A stretch of DNA of 45,731 bases from Thioglobus_B sp964558405 (GCA_964558405.1 CAZLDG010000010.1:1-45731), one strand, 5' to 3'; counted from the stretch's first letter, positions 33,492 to 43,948 are shown. The notes: generated by a model not told the origin, from the sequence alone. Translations and numbers: made by a program.

Positions 33492-35549
33492 TTATTCAAC
33501 CACCAGGCGATACGCTGGCAATGCACTAAGCAGTTGCTTGCCATAATATTTACTCACCAGACGATTATCAAAAATGGTAATTTTTCCGCTGTCGGTCTCG
33601 GTACGAATCAGACGTCCACAGGCTTGAATCAAGCGTAAAGAAGCATCCGGTAGCGAGATCTCGGCAAAGGGATTGCGATTTTGCAATTGCAGATAATCGG
33701 CCAAGGTTTTGTCCACTGGAGAGGTGGGCACACTAAAGCGCAACTTGGCAATCAATACGTGGGTGAGTAACTCACCACGCAGATCGACACCTTCGGCAAA
33801 ACTATCCAGACCAAAAATTACACTACCCCGACCTTGTTGCACCTCGTCAGTGTGTTTTTCTAAAATACGTTTCTTAGAGAATTCACTCTGAACAAAGAGC
33901 TGGCAACCCAGTTTGTTTTCAACCAAATCCGCCACCATTTGCATTTGTTTGTTTGAGGCAAACAACACCAAGGATCCAGTATTGGGATCGATTCGCTCTA
34001 AGAGTTGTGCGCCCAACTCCTGTGTATGTTCATAGACTTGTGTGGGGTTGCTGCGCATTTTGGCGACAACGAAATCCACTTCAGAGAAGTTAAACGGTGA
34101 AGGTAGTCGTAGGTATTGATTCTCAGATTTTTTTAGACCCAGTTGTTGATTAAGCCGATAAAAACTTCCTAAAGAGGATAGGGTGGCCGAGGTGAGTATA
34201 ACCCCGGCAGCCTTGGACCAAATCAACTGATTTAGATTGTGGGAAACATCGGTTTTGGCACAGTGTAGTGCGTAGTTGGTTTTTTTATTATTTTGCAAAT
34301 GTTTTTCAATCCAGCGTGCACCTGGTGGCTCCCCGGCTTCGTCACTGCCTAAGAAGTATGAGAAAAACTCTACAATGTTAATTAGATGCATATCGCACTC
34401 GCCCAGAGAGTTGTTTAGCGTGTCAATGATCGCCTTGTCAAGCATGTGCATTTTCAGATAATCTCCAAAACTGGTTTTTACCTTAGAGAACTGTCCATAG
34501 ATTTTTTGTACATTGGTGGCGATATTTTTAGCAACAGCGCCAATTTCTTGGCCAATAACACCTTGCTCAAACAAATGCACATCTTCTTCATAATCCAGGG
34601 TTTTTAGAATCGCTACCAAATCAGCGAGAAACCCGTCAACTTGTTTAATATCAATCTCCGGAGCATCCTGCTCGGTGATTTTGCACACCTCAGCCAACAC
34701 ACCACTGGTTTGACGGACAGCGGTTTTAATGGCCTCGACACTACTGGAGAGCGAGAAGTGCGACAAGGCTTTGTCATTGAGATGATGCGCCTCATCAAAG
34801 ATAAAGATAGATTCCGACACCTCAGGCAGCACACTATTACCGGTGGTGATATCTGCCAGTACTAAATCGTGATTGGCCACAATCACATCAGCGCGGTTAA
34901 TTTGCCTGCGCGCCTTAAAAAAAGCACAGTCGTTATACAAATCACAACCCTTGGCAGTACAGCTAAAACGATTACAGTTAATTTTCTGCCAAAGTGTGTG
35001 TTCAGGCTGCTGTTCTAGATCATCAATCTCCCCATTCCAGCGTTTGTCTGAATAATCCTCCAGCATCTCGCCCAGTTGCTCTAATTGATATTTGGCCGGT
35101 GGCTCATCCCATAGCAGATTGGTTTCAAACAATGGATTTTCACTGGCCTTGTCCTCTACCAGGTTAATCAGATTTCGCACGCATAGATAACGTGAACGTC
35201 CTTTAACCAGGGTGTATTCAAAATCAAGACCACAGTATTGCTGCAAATCACGTATGTCTTTGTTAATGAGTTGCTCTTGTAGGGCAACGTTGGCACTGGA
35301 GACGATTAGTTTTTTTTGATTCTCTTTGGCAATCGGGATGCTGCTGGCTAGATAGGCAAAGGTTTTACCGGTGCCTGTAGGTGCTTCCACACAAAGAATT
35401 TTATTGGAGTCTGGGTATTCACCACCTAGGGTTTTGCCAATCTCCGCAATCATTTTGTTTTGTGCATGACGCACCAAAAAACCCGGCATATGGGCTTTGG
35501 CCTGAGTTAAGGAATGGCGAATTTGCGCTTTGAGTGTGCTGCTTAGCAC
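33492..35549 (-). CDS. dinG: ATP-dependent DNA helicase DinG
   Basis: Superfamily 2, XPD-like helicase with a 4Fe-4S domain, resolving R-loops and stalled forks. Walker A CVEAPTGTGKTFAY, Walker B with FIFDEAHH, and the iron-sulfur cysteines in YLCVRNL and SCTAKGCDLYNDC are present; the C-terminal helicase motif with QACGRLIRTETD completes it. 685 residues. The start is GTG, overlapping the ispB stop by one base (TAGTG). It converges on trkH with one base between the stops. Confidence 0.94.
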   Translation of the reverse strand: MLSSTLKAQIRHSLTQAKAHMPGFLVRHAQNKMIAEIGKTLGGEYPDSNKILCVEAPTGTGKTFAYLASSIPIAKENQKKLIVSSANVALQEQLINKDIRDLQQYCGLDFEYTLVKGRSRYLCVRNLINLVEDKASENPLFETNLLWDEPPAKYQLEQLGEMLEDYSDKRWNGEIDDLEQQPEHTLWQKINCNRFSCTAKGCDLYNDCAFFKARRQINRADVIVANHDLVLADITTGNSVLPEVSESIFIFDEAHHLNDKALSHFSLSSSVEAIKTAVRQTSGVLAEVCKITEQDAPEIDIKQVDGFLADLVAILKTLDYEEDVHLFEQGVIGQEIGAVAKNIATNVQKIYGQFSKVKTSFGDYLKMHMLDKAIIDTLNNSLGECDMHLINIVEFFSYFLGSDEAGEPPGARWIEKHLQNNKKTNYALHCAKTDVSHNLNQLIWSKAAGVILTSATLSSLGSFYRLNQQLGLKKSENQYLRLPSPFNFSEVDFVVAKMRSNPTQVYEHTQELGAQLLERIDPNTGSLVLFASNKQMQMVADLVENKLGCQLFVQSEFSKKRILEKHTDEVQQGRGSVIFGLDSFAEGVDLRGELLTHVLIAKLRFSVPTSPVDKTLADYLQLQNRNPFAEISLPDASLRLIQACGRLIRTETDSGKITIFDNRLVSKYYGKQLLSALPAYRLVVE

Positions 35550-36520
35550 TAGGATTTGCGTTTAAGTGAAAGCTCGCAAAGTAGCTCAAGTGCCTGCTTG
35601 AACTCAGAGTCATCCAGTGCACTGAGTTGTGCTTTAGCCAGCTCGGCTGATTTTTGTGCCTGTGCTCTGGTGTAGTCAAACGCACCCACCTTGTTCAGAA
35701 TCTCAATCACTTGATCAATTTGCGTGGTATCTGCATTATCAATTGCTTGTTTTAAGAGTTGTTGCTCTGATTCATCGGCATGCTCCATGGCGTAAATCAT
35801 CGGCATGGTGGTCTTACCCTCAGAAAGGTCATCGCCAACTTCCTTGCCCATGGTCTGGGCATCAGATTCGTAATCTAGCACGTCATCGATAATCTGAAAA
35901 GCATTACCCAGATGCAAGCCGTATTGTCTTAGCGCTTCTTCTTGTGCTGGATTTGCGCCAGCCAGTACACCGCCAATTTGCGTAGCCGCTTGAAACAGGA
36001 CTGCAGTTTTGCGTTCAATCACTTGATAGTATTCAGATTCTGTTAAATCCGAATTCTGACAATTAAGCAGTTGCATCACCTCACCTTGGGCAATTTCATT
36101 GGTGGCTTTGGAGAGGATTTGCATAATGCGCATCGAGCCTGGTTCTACCATTAGCTCGAAGGCACGAGAATAAAGAAAATCTCCCACTAAGACACTGGCT
36201 GCATTGCCCCAAACCTCATTTGCAGTTTCCTTGCCACGACGGGTTGAAGACTCGTCCACAATATCATCATGTAGCAGAGTGGCGGTATGAATCAGTTCAA
36301 TCACCACCGCCATTAGGTGATGGTGTTGTCCTTGGTAATTGCTCGCACGTGCACACAGAAGTAGCAGTAGTGGGCGTAAGCGCTTACCACCGGCACCAAT
36401 AATATAATGACTCATCTGATTAATCAGTGCTACATCTGAGCTTAGATGTTCAATCAGCACCTGATCAGTCTGTGTTAGATCCTCTTGAATGAGATTTTGA
36501 ATGTCTTCAAAATTTTGCAT
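35549..36520 (-). CDS. ispB: All-trans polyprenyl (octaprenyl-type) diphosphate synthase IspB
   Basis: Makes the isoprenoid side chain of ubiquinone or menaquinone. The two aspartate-rich motifs are DDIVDESSTRRG (first) and DDVLDYESD (second); GGKRLRPLLLLL and the chain-length region HTATLLH precede the first. 323 residues, normal for IspB; exact chain length cannot be read. It sits between rlmE (4 bases upstream) and dinG (one-base overlap). Confidence 0.95.
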   Translation of the reverse strand: MQNFEDIQNLIQEDLTQTDQVLIEHLSSDVALINQMSHYIIGAGGKRLRPLLLLLCARASNYQGQHHHLMAVVIELIHTATLLHDDIVDESSTRRGKETANEVWGNAASVLVGDFLYSRAFELMVEPGSMRIMQILSKATNEIAQGEVMQLLNCQNSDLTESEYYQVIERKTAVLFQAATQIGGVLAGANPAQEEALRQYGLHLGNAFQIIDDVLDYESDAQTMGKEVGDDLSEGKTTMPMIYAMEHADESEQQLLKQAIDNADTTQIDQVIEILNKVGAFDYTRAQAQKSAELAKAQLSALDDSEFKQALELLCELSLKRKS

Positions 36521-36524
36521 GCAA

Positions 36525-37142
36525 CTATTTTAGCGTATTTGCCAGCAGGTAAACTTCTTTAGAGCGTGCACGTGAAGCCTTGGGTTTGCGAATAATGACG
36601 CGTTGAAAACTGCCTTTGCAAGTTTTGACAAATTCATCAAAACCCTCGCCCTGAAATACCTTAATAAAAAAGTAACCATTTGGCGCTAAGACTTTGGTGG
36701 CCATATCCAGCGCCAATTCACAAAGATACATAGCCTTAGGAATGTCAACCGAGAGTTGGCCACTCATATTTGGTGCCATATCGCTAAGCACCACATCCAC
36801 TGCTTTGCCCGAGGTTAGTTCTAGTAATTGTTCATAAACTGCGTCCTCAGTAAAATCACCTTGGAGAAAATCCACACCGGCAATGGGCTCAATATCGAGA
36901 ATGTCACTGGCAATGACTTGGCCTGAGTTGCCGACCATCTCAATCGCCACTTGGCTCCAGCCGCCTGGGGCTGCGCCTAAGTCTAAGACCTTGGAGCCAG
37001 GCTTGATGAATTTGTCTTTGTCATTAACCTCGGTGAGCTTATAAACTGCTCGTGAACGGTAACCATCTTGTTGTGATTTTTTTACAAATTCGTCGTTGAA
37101 ATGTTCATTCATCCAACGACCCGAAGAGCCTTTTTTTGCCAT
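36525..37142 (-). CDS. rlmE: 23S rRNA (uridine(2552)-2'-O)-methyltransferase RlmE
   Basis: FtsJ/RrmJ-type methyltransferase acting late in 50S assembly. The SAM-binding motif VLDLGAAPGGWSQVA, the catalytic region with VLSDMAPNMSG, and YFFIKVFQGEG carry the K-D-K-E tetrad. I chose ATG 37142 (MAKKGSSGRWMNEH), the family start; the in-frame start at 37205 would run into the typA upstream region. 205 residues. It is usually next to ftsH; here it leads rlmE-ispB-dinG and is divergent from typA. Confidence 0.95.
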   Translation of the reverse strand: MAKKGSSGRWMNEHFNDEFVKKSQQDGYRSRAVYKLTEVNDKDKFIKPGSKVLDLGAAPGGWSQVAIEMVGNSGQVIASDILDIEPIAGVDFLQGDFTEDAVYEQLLELTSGKAVDVVLSDMAPNMSGQLSVDIPKAMYLCELALDMATKVLAPNGYFFIKVFQGEGFDEFVKTCKGSFQRVIIRKPKASRARSKEVYLLANTLK

Positions 37143-37211
37143 ATCAATAATTCCTAATGTTGTTCGTATTTTACGGGATAATAGATGCTTTTTCGCACAC
37201 ACCAATCACCA

Positions 37212-39032
37212 ATGAACAGCAAACTTAGAAATATCGCCATTATTGCGCACGTTGACCACGGAAAAACCACTCTGGTTGACAAACTTTTAGAGCAATCACA
37301 AACCTTTGATGATCGCTTTGAATCAACCGATCGAATGATGGATTCTAACGATTTGGAAAAAGAGCGTGGTATTACCATTAGTGCTAAAAATACCGCGATT
37401 AAGTGGGGTGATTATCGCATTAACATTGTTGACACGCCAGGACACGCGGATTTTGGTGGCGAGGTAGAACGTGTATTGTCGATGGTAGACAGTGTACTGC
37501 TATTGGTAGATGCTCAAGAAGGTCCAATGCCACAAACACGTTTTGTCACGCAAAAGGCCTTTGCTCAAGGCTTGAACCCAATTGTGGTAATTAACAAGAT
37601 TGATAAAGACGCCGCGAGACCAGACTGGGTAATTGACCAAGTATTTGACCTGTTTGATCAGCTCGGTGCTACCGATGAGCAATTAGATTTCCCAATTATC
37701 TATGCTTCTAGTATTAATGGTTATGCCACTTTGGATGAGCATGAGCGTTCGGGTGATATGACCCCGATGTTTGAAACCATTGTTGAGAAAGTTTCCGCAC
37801 CCGATGTAGATGTAGAAGCGCCATTTCAAATGCAAATTACCGCGCTAGATTATTCTTCATTTGTGGGTGCCATTGGCATTGGTCGTATTGCTCGCGGTAA
37901 GGTTAAGCGCAATATGCAAGCCACTTTGGTCGCACCAGATGGCCAGCAGCGCAATGTCAAAATTGCGCAAATTATGAGTTTTATGGGCTTGGAGAAGATT
38001 GAAGTTGATGAAGCGCAAGCCGGTGATATTGTGGCCATTACCGGTATTGAAGGCATCTCAATTTCTGATACTTTGTGTGATCCAAATGCGGTTGAGGCCT
38101 TAGCGCCGCTGAGCGTGGATGAGCCAACGGTATCGATGTCGTTCAGAGTCAACGATTCGCCATTTGCTGGCCTAGATGGTAAGTACATTACCTCAAGAAA
38201 TATCCGCGATCGTCTAGATAAGGAATTGATCTACAACGTGGCGCTACGCGTGGAAGACACTGAAGATCCATCAGAATTCTTAGTCTCGGGTCGTGGTGAG
38301 TTGCATCTTTCAGTGCTGATTGAAACCATGCGTCGTGAAGGTTACGAGCTGGCAGTGGGTCGACCACAGGTGATTATCAAAGAGATTGATGGCGTTACTT
38401 GTGAGCCGTTCGAGGAGCTAACCATTGACGTGGAAGAGCAGCATCAAGGTACGGTAATGGAAAAACTTGGCGAGCGTAAAGCCGATTTGACCAACATGAT
38501 GCCTGATGGTAATGGTCGCGTGAAGCTGGAGTTTTCTATTCCTTCACGTGGTTTGATTGGCTTTAGAACCGAGTTTTTAACCGCGACTACCGGTACCGGT
38601 TTAATGTACTCAACTTTTGAGGATTACAAGCCACACAAAGGCGGTACCATTGGTCAGCGTAACAACGGCTCTTTGATTTCGATGAATCAGGGTAGTGCGG
38701 TGGCTTACGCGATTTTCAATCTGCAAAAATCAGGCAAGTTCTTTATTGAGCACAATACCGATGTGTATGAAGGTATGGTTGTGGGTATTCACTCGCGTGA
38801 TAATGACTTGGTGATTAACGTATTAAAAGGCAAGCAGCTTACCAATGTTCGCGCCTCAGGTAGTGATGATGCTGTGGTGTTGACACCGCCAATCAAACTT
38901 GATCTGGAGCAAGCCTTAGAGTTTATTGATGATGACGAATTGGTAGAAGTTACACCAAACAATATTCGCATTCGTAAACGCCTACTTAAAGAAACTGATC
39001 GCAAGCGCGCCCGCAATGCAAACAAGGACTAA
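37212..39032 (+). CDS. typA: Ribosome-associated GTPase TypA/BipA
   Basis: Translational GTPase for ribosome assembly and stress adaptation. G1 is AHVDHGKTTLVDKLL, G2 lies in ERGITISAKNTA, G3 is DTPGHADFGGEV and G4 NKIDKDAARP; the EF-G-like domains and the TypA-specific C-terminus follow. ATG 37212 (MNSKLRNIAIIAHV) matches the family start and gives 606 residues. An in-frame ATG at 37185 has a better-looking ribosome site (GGGA) and would add 9 residues, so the start is not settled. A GATAAT -10-like box lies at 37177-37182. Confidence 0.96.
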   Translation: MNSKLRNIAIIAHVDHGKTTLVDKLLEQSQTFDDRFESTDRMMDSNDLEKERGITISAKNTAIKWGDYRINIVDTPGHADFGGEVERVLSMVDSVLLLVDAQEGPMPQTRFVTQKAFAQGLNPIVVINKIDKDAARPDWVIDQVFDLFDQLGATDEQLDFPIIYASSINGYATLDEHERSGDMTPMFETIVEKVSAPDVDVEAPFQMQITALDYSSFVGAIGIGRIARGKVKRNMQATLVAPDGQQRNVKIAQIMSFMGLEKIEVDEAQAGDIVAITGIEGISISDTLCDPNAVEALAPLSVDEPTVSMSFRVNDSPFAGLDGKYITSRNIRDRLDKELIYNVALRVEDTEDPSEFLVSGRGELHLSVLIETMRREGYELAVGRPQVIIKEIDGVTCEPFEELTIDVEEQHQGTVMEKLGERKADLTNMMPDGNGRVKLEFSIPSRGLIGFRTEFLTATTGTGLMYSTFEDYKPHKGGTIGQRNNGSLISMNQGSAVAYAIFNLQKSGKFFIEHNTDVYEGMVVGIHSRDNDLVINVLKGKQLTNVRASGSDDAVVLTPPIKLDLEQALEFIDDDELVEVTPNNIRIRKRLLKETDRKRARNANKD

Positions 39033-39155
39033 ATTTAGCAGATAAATTAATCCATCTGCCGTATTACATTTTGAAACATTTGGGCTAAGACCATTTGTTA
39101 AAATCTGAACAGGCTGATTTTGACAGCCATTGTTTAATTATTGGTATAGGGTGTT

Positions 39156-41646
39156 ATGGATAAGTTCTTAGATTTTTTTGTCAGACAGAAAAAGTTAGCA
39201 CTGGTATTTAGTATCAGTGTGATTGCCGTAGGCCTATTGGTGCTCAATAATATTCAGCGCGATCGCTTTCCAGCAGTAGATTTCGAGGTAATGACCATCA
39301 TTACCGCCTATCCGGGCGCCTCGCCAGAAGATGTAGAGCAAAACGTGACCAATGTGATTGAGGATGAACTCAGCGGCATTACTGGTATTGATAAATTCAC
39401 TTCGGTCTCGCGCGCAGGTACTTCTTCAATTGTGGTGACACTTTCACAAGATGTGGATGATGTTTCCGAATTAAAGCAAGACATTCGTAATGCAGTTAAT
39501 CGAGTAAAGTCTTTACCAGAAGAGGTGAGTGATTTGCCTAGGGTGACTGATCAGAAAGCCTCTGAGCGTAGCATCCTAAGAATCAGTCTGGGCAGTGAGC
39601 AGTTGGATTATGCTGCGCTAAGAGGCGTGGTTGATGATGTGGCTGATTCGATTGAGCTGATTGATGGTGTGGCTCGCGTTAATAAGCAAGGCTATTTGGA
39701 CAAAGAGATTCAAATTCGCATTGACCCCGAAAAACTCTACCAATACGAGTTATCACTACCGCAGGTGATGGATGCTATTGCCAAGCGTAATAGTCGTTAT
39801 ACCGTGGGCTCGAATAACAATCGACAACAAGAAAAAACCATCGTGGTGCTGTCTAATTTTGACCAGGCTGATGATGTGGGCGAGGTGATTGTGAAATCCA
39901 GTTTTGAGGGTCTGGTGGTGCGTCTCAAAGACATTGCCCGTATTTCTCCCGGCAATGTTGAAGAGACTTCAATTGTGCGTGTGAACGGCGAAAAAGGCTT
40001 TATTTTAATGGTGAAAAAACAAGCGCATGCCGATGTGATTACCACGGTGGACTTGATTAAGACGCACATGAAAACCATGGACGCTAAATATAACAACCAG
40101 CTGGATTTTTTCTACACCTCTGATTTGTCCAAACAAGTGAAAAATCGTCTGAGTATTGTCACCAATAACGGCCTCATGGGTTTGGTCTTAGTCTTGGTCG
40201 TACTGGGCGCATTCTTATCCTTTAAAACCGCATTTTGGGTTGCGGTCTCCCTGCCAGTGAGTCTACTGGGTACGGTAGCACTACTTGGTGCCACCGGTGA
40301 GACCATTAACCTGGTGTCATTGGCAGCAATGATTCTGGTACTGGGTATTGTGGTAGATGATTCTATTATTGTGGCTGAGAGTATTCATCATTACAAACAA
40401 TTGGGCGAGGATCGGTATCGCTCTGCAGCGCATGGTTTTAAACGTGTAATCATGCCGGTGATTACCACCATTTTGACCACAGTTCTGGCCTTTTCTTCCA
40501 TGTTTTTGATGGAAGGCACCATGGGTAAGTTTATCTATGTGATTCCACTGGTGGTGATTTTTGCTTTAACACTTTCCTTCTTAGAGGTTTCGGTTGCCTT
40601 GCCAGCGCATCTGGCCGGTTCGCATGAGAAGAAAACGCGCACTTGGTTTATGTATTTTGAAGCNNNNNNNNNNNNNNNNNNNNNNNNNNNNNNNNNNNNN
40701 NNNNNNNNNNNNNNNNNNNNNNNNNNNNNNNNNNNNNNNNNNNNNNNNNNNNNNNNNNNNNNNTGGTATTGATGTGACTGATATCCGTGAAGGACAAAAC
40801 GATGTGAATTTCCGTGTTTATATTGGCGATCAAGACAATTCCGAGGATTTTCTGGGTGCGCTTAAAGTCAGTAATAAAAAATCTCGCTTAGTGCCACTGT
40901 CCAATTTTGCCAGCATTCAATCTATTGTGGGTGAGCCGGACTATAACCACTATGGCGGTCAGCGTGCTACCATGGTCAGTGCCAGTGTAGATGATACAAA
41001 AACCTCAGCACAAGCGGTCATGACTCAAGCGCGGTCGACGCTGAATTTGGACGAGCATTTCCCATCAGTACGCGCTATCTCTGAAGGCGGCGCCCAAGAA
41101 ACTGCAGAATCCATGAGCAGTTTTAAAACCGCCTTTATTATGGCGATTGCCGGTATTTTCTTGCTGCTGGTAATTCTGTTTAATTCTTATACACAGCCAC
41201 TGCTGATCCTAAGTGCCATTCCGTTTTCAGTGATCGGGGTGATTTGGGCGTTTTTCCTTCACGGTGAGACGCTGAGCTTCTTTGCTGTTTTAGGCACCTT
41301 GGCGCTGATTGGTGTGATTGTGAACGATTCGTTAGTAATGGTGTCGCATTTAAATTATCTCAAGGGCAAAATCCTAGACAAGGTTGATGTGCATCAGTGG
41401 ATTATTCAGGGCTCTAAGGATCGTTTACGTGCTGTGGTATTAACCTCACTCACCACATTGGCCGGCATTATTCCTTTGGCTTATGGTATTGGTGGTACTG
41501 ACTTTATCTTGCAACCGATGGCCTTAGCACTAGGTTATGGACTGCTGTTTGGTACGCTAATGACCTTGATACTCTTGCCTTGCCTGTACCTAATGAATTA
41601 TGAGTTTGTACAGTGGTGGCATAGACGCACTCATAAACAAGGTTAA
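39156..41646 (+). CDS. RND-family efflux transporter permease, interrupted by a true assembly gap
   Basis: Inner-membrane pump of the resistance-nodulation-division family. The first part (39156-40663, about 502 codons) has helix 1, the first periplasmic domain and helices 2-6 with VLGIVVDDSIIVAESI. The second part (40764-41646, about 294 codons) has the end of the second periplasmic domain and helices 8-12 with LIGVIVNDSLVMVSHL. The 100 N between stand for missing sequence: helix 7 and most of the second periplasmic domain, roughly 220-260 residues. Keeping one frame needs a true gap divisible by three. No membrane-fusion protein or outer-membrane channel gene adjoins, so its partners are elsewhere; substrate unknown. 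Confidence 0.93.
40664..40763. other. Assembly gap (100 N) inside the RND gene, sequence missing
   Basis: The two edges share no visible overlap, unlike the trkA gap. By comparison with AcrB-like proteins about 0.65-0.8 kb of coding sequence is absent, so the 100 N greatly understate the gap. Confidence 0.9.
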
Positions 41647-43913
41647 GGAATAAGAGTAACAGTCTCAGGCGCTAAGCAAACCTGATCACTGCAAGCTTGT
41701 AAGCTCAGTTCAACTTGTGGCGGCGTGTAGCGCGTCTGCTGCCTGGTTAGTTGTATGTTAATCAGTGCCTGCTTTTTGTAAACCAGTAGTTTGTCCTTGG
41801 AAAAGCCCAGCTTGATGGCAATCGGCTCAGGATAGCGGATATCTGTGATTGACCACTGATCACTAGCAAGGCGTACTTGTGTGGCCACCAATCCACTTTG
41901 TAAGACTTGATTGGCATTGATATGCCAACCAGCCGGCATATTGATCTGCACGCGTAGTTGCTGATTCTCACTCCAGCTGACTTGCGCTCTGACTCTGCCG
42001 GTGTGACTATAGGCAATATTATTTAACGCCCCTTGAAAACCTTGGTTAATGCCCACCACAAAGCTGGCGTGACCCAGTGGATATTGATTGATGTTTTGCG
42101 CAAAAGCATCTAGTAGTAGCTGATTGTAGGCTGGTACAGTGCCGGCTATTGGCGGGGTGCGAGATTTGAGTTTGCCAAGCACCTGGTAGGCAATAGCATT
42201 GGCACCAGGCAGTGCGCCATCACTGGCTTCTTTTTGTTGGGTCGGTAGATAATGACTAGATTTGGCGTTATAAAACCCGCCAACCTGCGTATCCCAAAAT
42301 AGGGTAATGGCCAGATTCATTAATTGTTGCGCTTGATTTAGCCACTGATTATCTTGCGTATGGTCAAATAATGACAAGTAGGCGTTGGCCAGATAGGCAT
42401 AATCTTCAAATAGTGCTGGGGTTTGTAGTTGATCGTCAATACGTATGCGCAATAGTTGCTGATCTTTTTCAAAGGATCGCTGTAAATATTGACCCAGTTT
42501 GATACCGGCCTTAGTGTAGCGCTCCTCATCAAATACAGCGCCAGCCTCCAATAGAGCAGGCACCAATAATGCATTCCAAGACAGTACGATTTTATGATCA
42601 GTTAGTGGCGGGATGCGTTTAGAGCGAGTCTGGTAGAGTTGAGACAGCCAGGTGTCGATTTTTTGATAATCAGATTCACTAAGCCTGTGTGATTGGTAGC
42701 GAATAATCTGTCGTCCTTCAAAGTCGCTATTCTCTGAAAGGTCAAAATATTGTGAAAATTCAGCAAAATCTGATGGTCCTAGAAGAGCTTTAAGCTCATC
42801 AATTGTCCAAGTGAAAAACACACCTTCTTCGCCTTCAGAATCGGCATCGGTAGCCGAGTAGAAACCACCAGAAGGGTCTTGTAATTCTCTGAGAGTGTAA
42901 TCTAGTGTGGCTTTAGCAATGCGCCGGTACAAGGGTTCGCGTGTGAGGCGATAAGCCTGGGTGTAGACTTGGGATAGTTGTGCTTGGTTGTAGAGCATCT
43001 TCTCAAAATGCGGCACAAGGTAAGCATTGTCGATTGAATAGCGATGAAAACCGCCACCAACCACATCATACAGACCACCACTGGCCATCGATTTGAGTGT
43101 GGTGTGAATCATATTCAGTTGATTAACATCGGCTGTGCGCTGATAACCATCTAATAGCAACAACAATAATGACTCATTGGGGAATTTAGGCGCCTCACCA
43201 AAACCGCCATCAAACTCATCAAAACGCTCGCCCAATAATTGGGTGATTTGCGTTGCTAGATTTGTATTAATAACGCCCGGTGTGAGTCCAGATTCTCGCT
43301 TGGCAATATCGATAATTTTCTGGGCTTGTGCAATAATTTTCTCTGGATTATCCTGCCAAAGTCGGTGGATGTTTCCCAGTACCAGCAGTAGTTGATCCTT
43401 AGGTAAGTAGGTTTGAGCAAAAAATGCCCGGCCATCAGGCAATAGCACCGCGTTCAGTGGCCAACCCCCTGTGCCGTTAAGCAGTTGTGAAACTTGCATA
43501 TAGGTCGCATCCACTTCGGGACGAACTTCACGATCCACTTTGATGGCAACAAAGTGCTGATTAATCAGATTTGCCACTTCTAAATCATCAAAACTTTCTT
43601 CCTCCATAACGTGACACCAGTGACAGGTGGCATAACCAATAGAGATAAAAATAGGTTTGTTCTCACGCTTGGCCTTGGCAAAGGCTTCATCAGCAAAGCT
43701 ATACCAATTCAGCGGATTATGCGCATGTTGCAATAGATAGGGTGAGGCTTCAAAAATCAGATGATTGACAAAAAGGGCTTGTCCATTTTCATCCAAGTGT
43801 TGTGTTCTGGGTGTGTAATTGGCTTTATTGAGATAAGCCGCTCTTAACTCGTTCATCGGGTGAGACCACGCGCCTAGCGATAATAAAATAAACAATAAAC
43901 CCAGTTTAGCCAT
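41643..43913 (-). CDS. Secreted DUF255 thioredoxin-fold protein fused to a DsbD-alpha-like domain
   Basis: A 756-residue protein. A short signal peptide (MAKLGLLFILLSLGAWS) directs it to the periplasm. Residues about 48-210 are the DUF255 (SPATA20/YyaL) thioredoxin-like domain with the pair Cys97/Cys100 in ATCHWCHVMEEESF; a glycosidase-like alpha-helical toroid follows (about 230-630, with GGFGEAPKFP and GGGFHRYS). The last 115 residues resemble the N-terminal (alpha) domain of DsbD: GWHINAN early, and a cysteine pair Cys741/Cys746 in LQACSDQVCLAPE. Most YyaL-type proteins lack this tail. A periplasmic thiol-redox role is inferred. The 3' end overlaps the RND gene by 4 bases. Confidence 0.85.
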   Translation of the reverse strand: MAKLGLLFILLSLGAWSHPMNELRAAYLNKANYTPRTQHLDENGQALFVNHLIFEASPYLLQHAHNPLNWYSFADEAFAKAKRENKPIFISIGYATCHWCHVMEEESFDDLEVANLINQHFVAIKVDREVRPEVDATYMQVSQLLNGTGGWPLNAVLLPDGRAFFAQTYLPKDQLLLVLGNIHRLWQDNPEKIIAQAQKIIDIAKRESGLTPGVINTNLATQITQLLGERFDEFDGGFGEAPKFPNESLLLLLLDGYQRTADVNQLNMIHTTLKSMASGGLYDVVGGGFHRYSIDNAYLVPHFEKMLYNQAQLSQVYTQAYRLTREPLYRRIAKATLDYTLRELQDPSGGFYSATDADSEGEEGVFFTWTIDELKALLGPSDFAEFSQYFDLSENSDFEGRQIIRYQSHRLSESDYQKIDTWLSQLYQTRSKRIPPLTDHKIVLSWNALLVPALLEAGAVFDEERYTKAGIKLGQYLQRSFEKDQQLLRIRIDDQLQTPALFEDYAYLANAYLSLFDHTQDNQWLNQAQQLMNLAITLFWDTQVGGFYNAKSSHYLPTQQKEASDGALPGANAIAYQVLGKLKSRTPPIAGTVPAYNQLLLDAFAQNINQYPLGHASFVVGINQGFQGALNNIAYSHTGRVRAQVSWSENQQLRVQINMPAGWHINANQVLQSGLVATQVRLASDQWSITDIRYPEPIAIKLGFSKDKLLVYKKQALINIQLTRQQTRYTPPQVELSLQACSDQVCLAPETVTLIP

Positions 43914-43948
43914 AACTTGATTATAGCAAGCATGGTGTTTGTGCGGGT

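Noticed and set aside
39038..39059. Hairpin GCAGAT-N10-ATCTGC just after typA, considered as a terminator.
   Set aside because: The stem is short with few GC pairs and no T run follows, so a terminator is not supported.
43914..43948. A reverse-strand TATAAT (43925-43920) before the DUF255 gene, suggesting a leaderless transcript.
   Set aside because: No -35 hexamer is present and the gene probably also receives transcripts from leuC-leuD-ruvA; a single hexamer is too weak.
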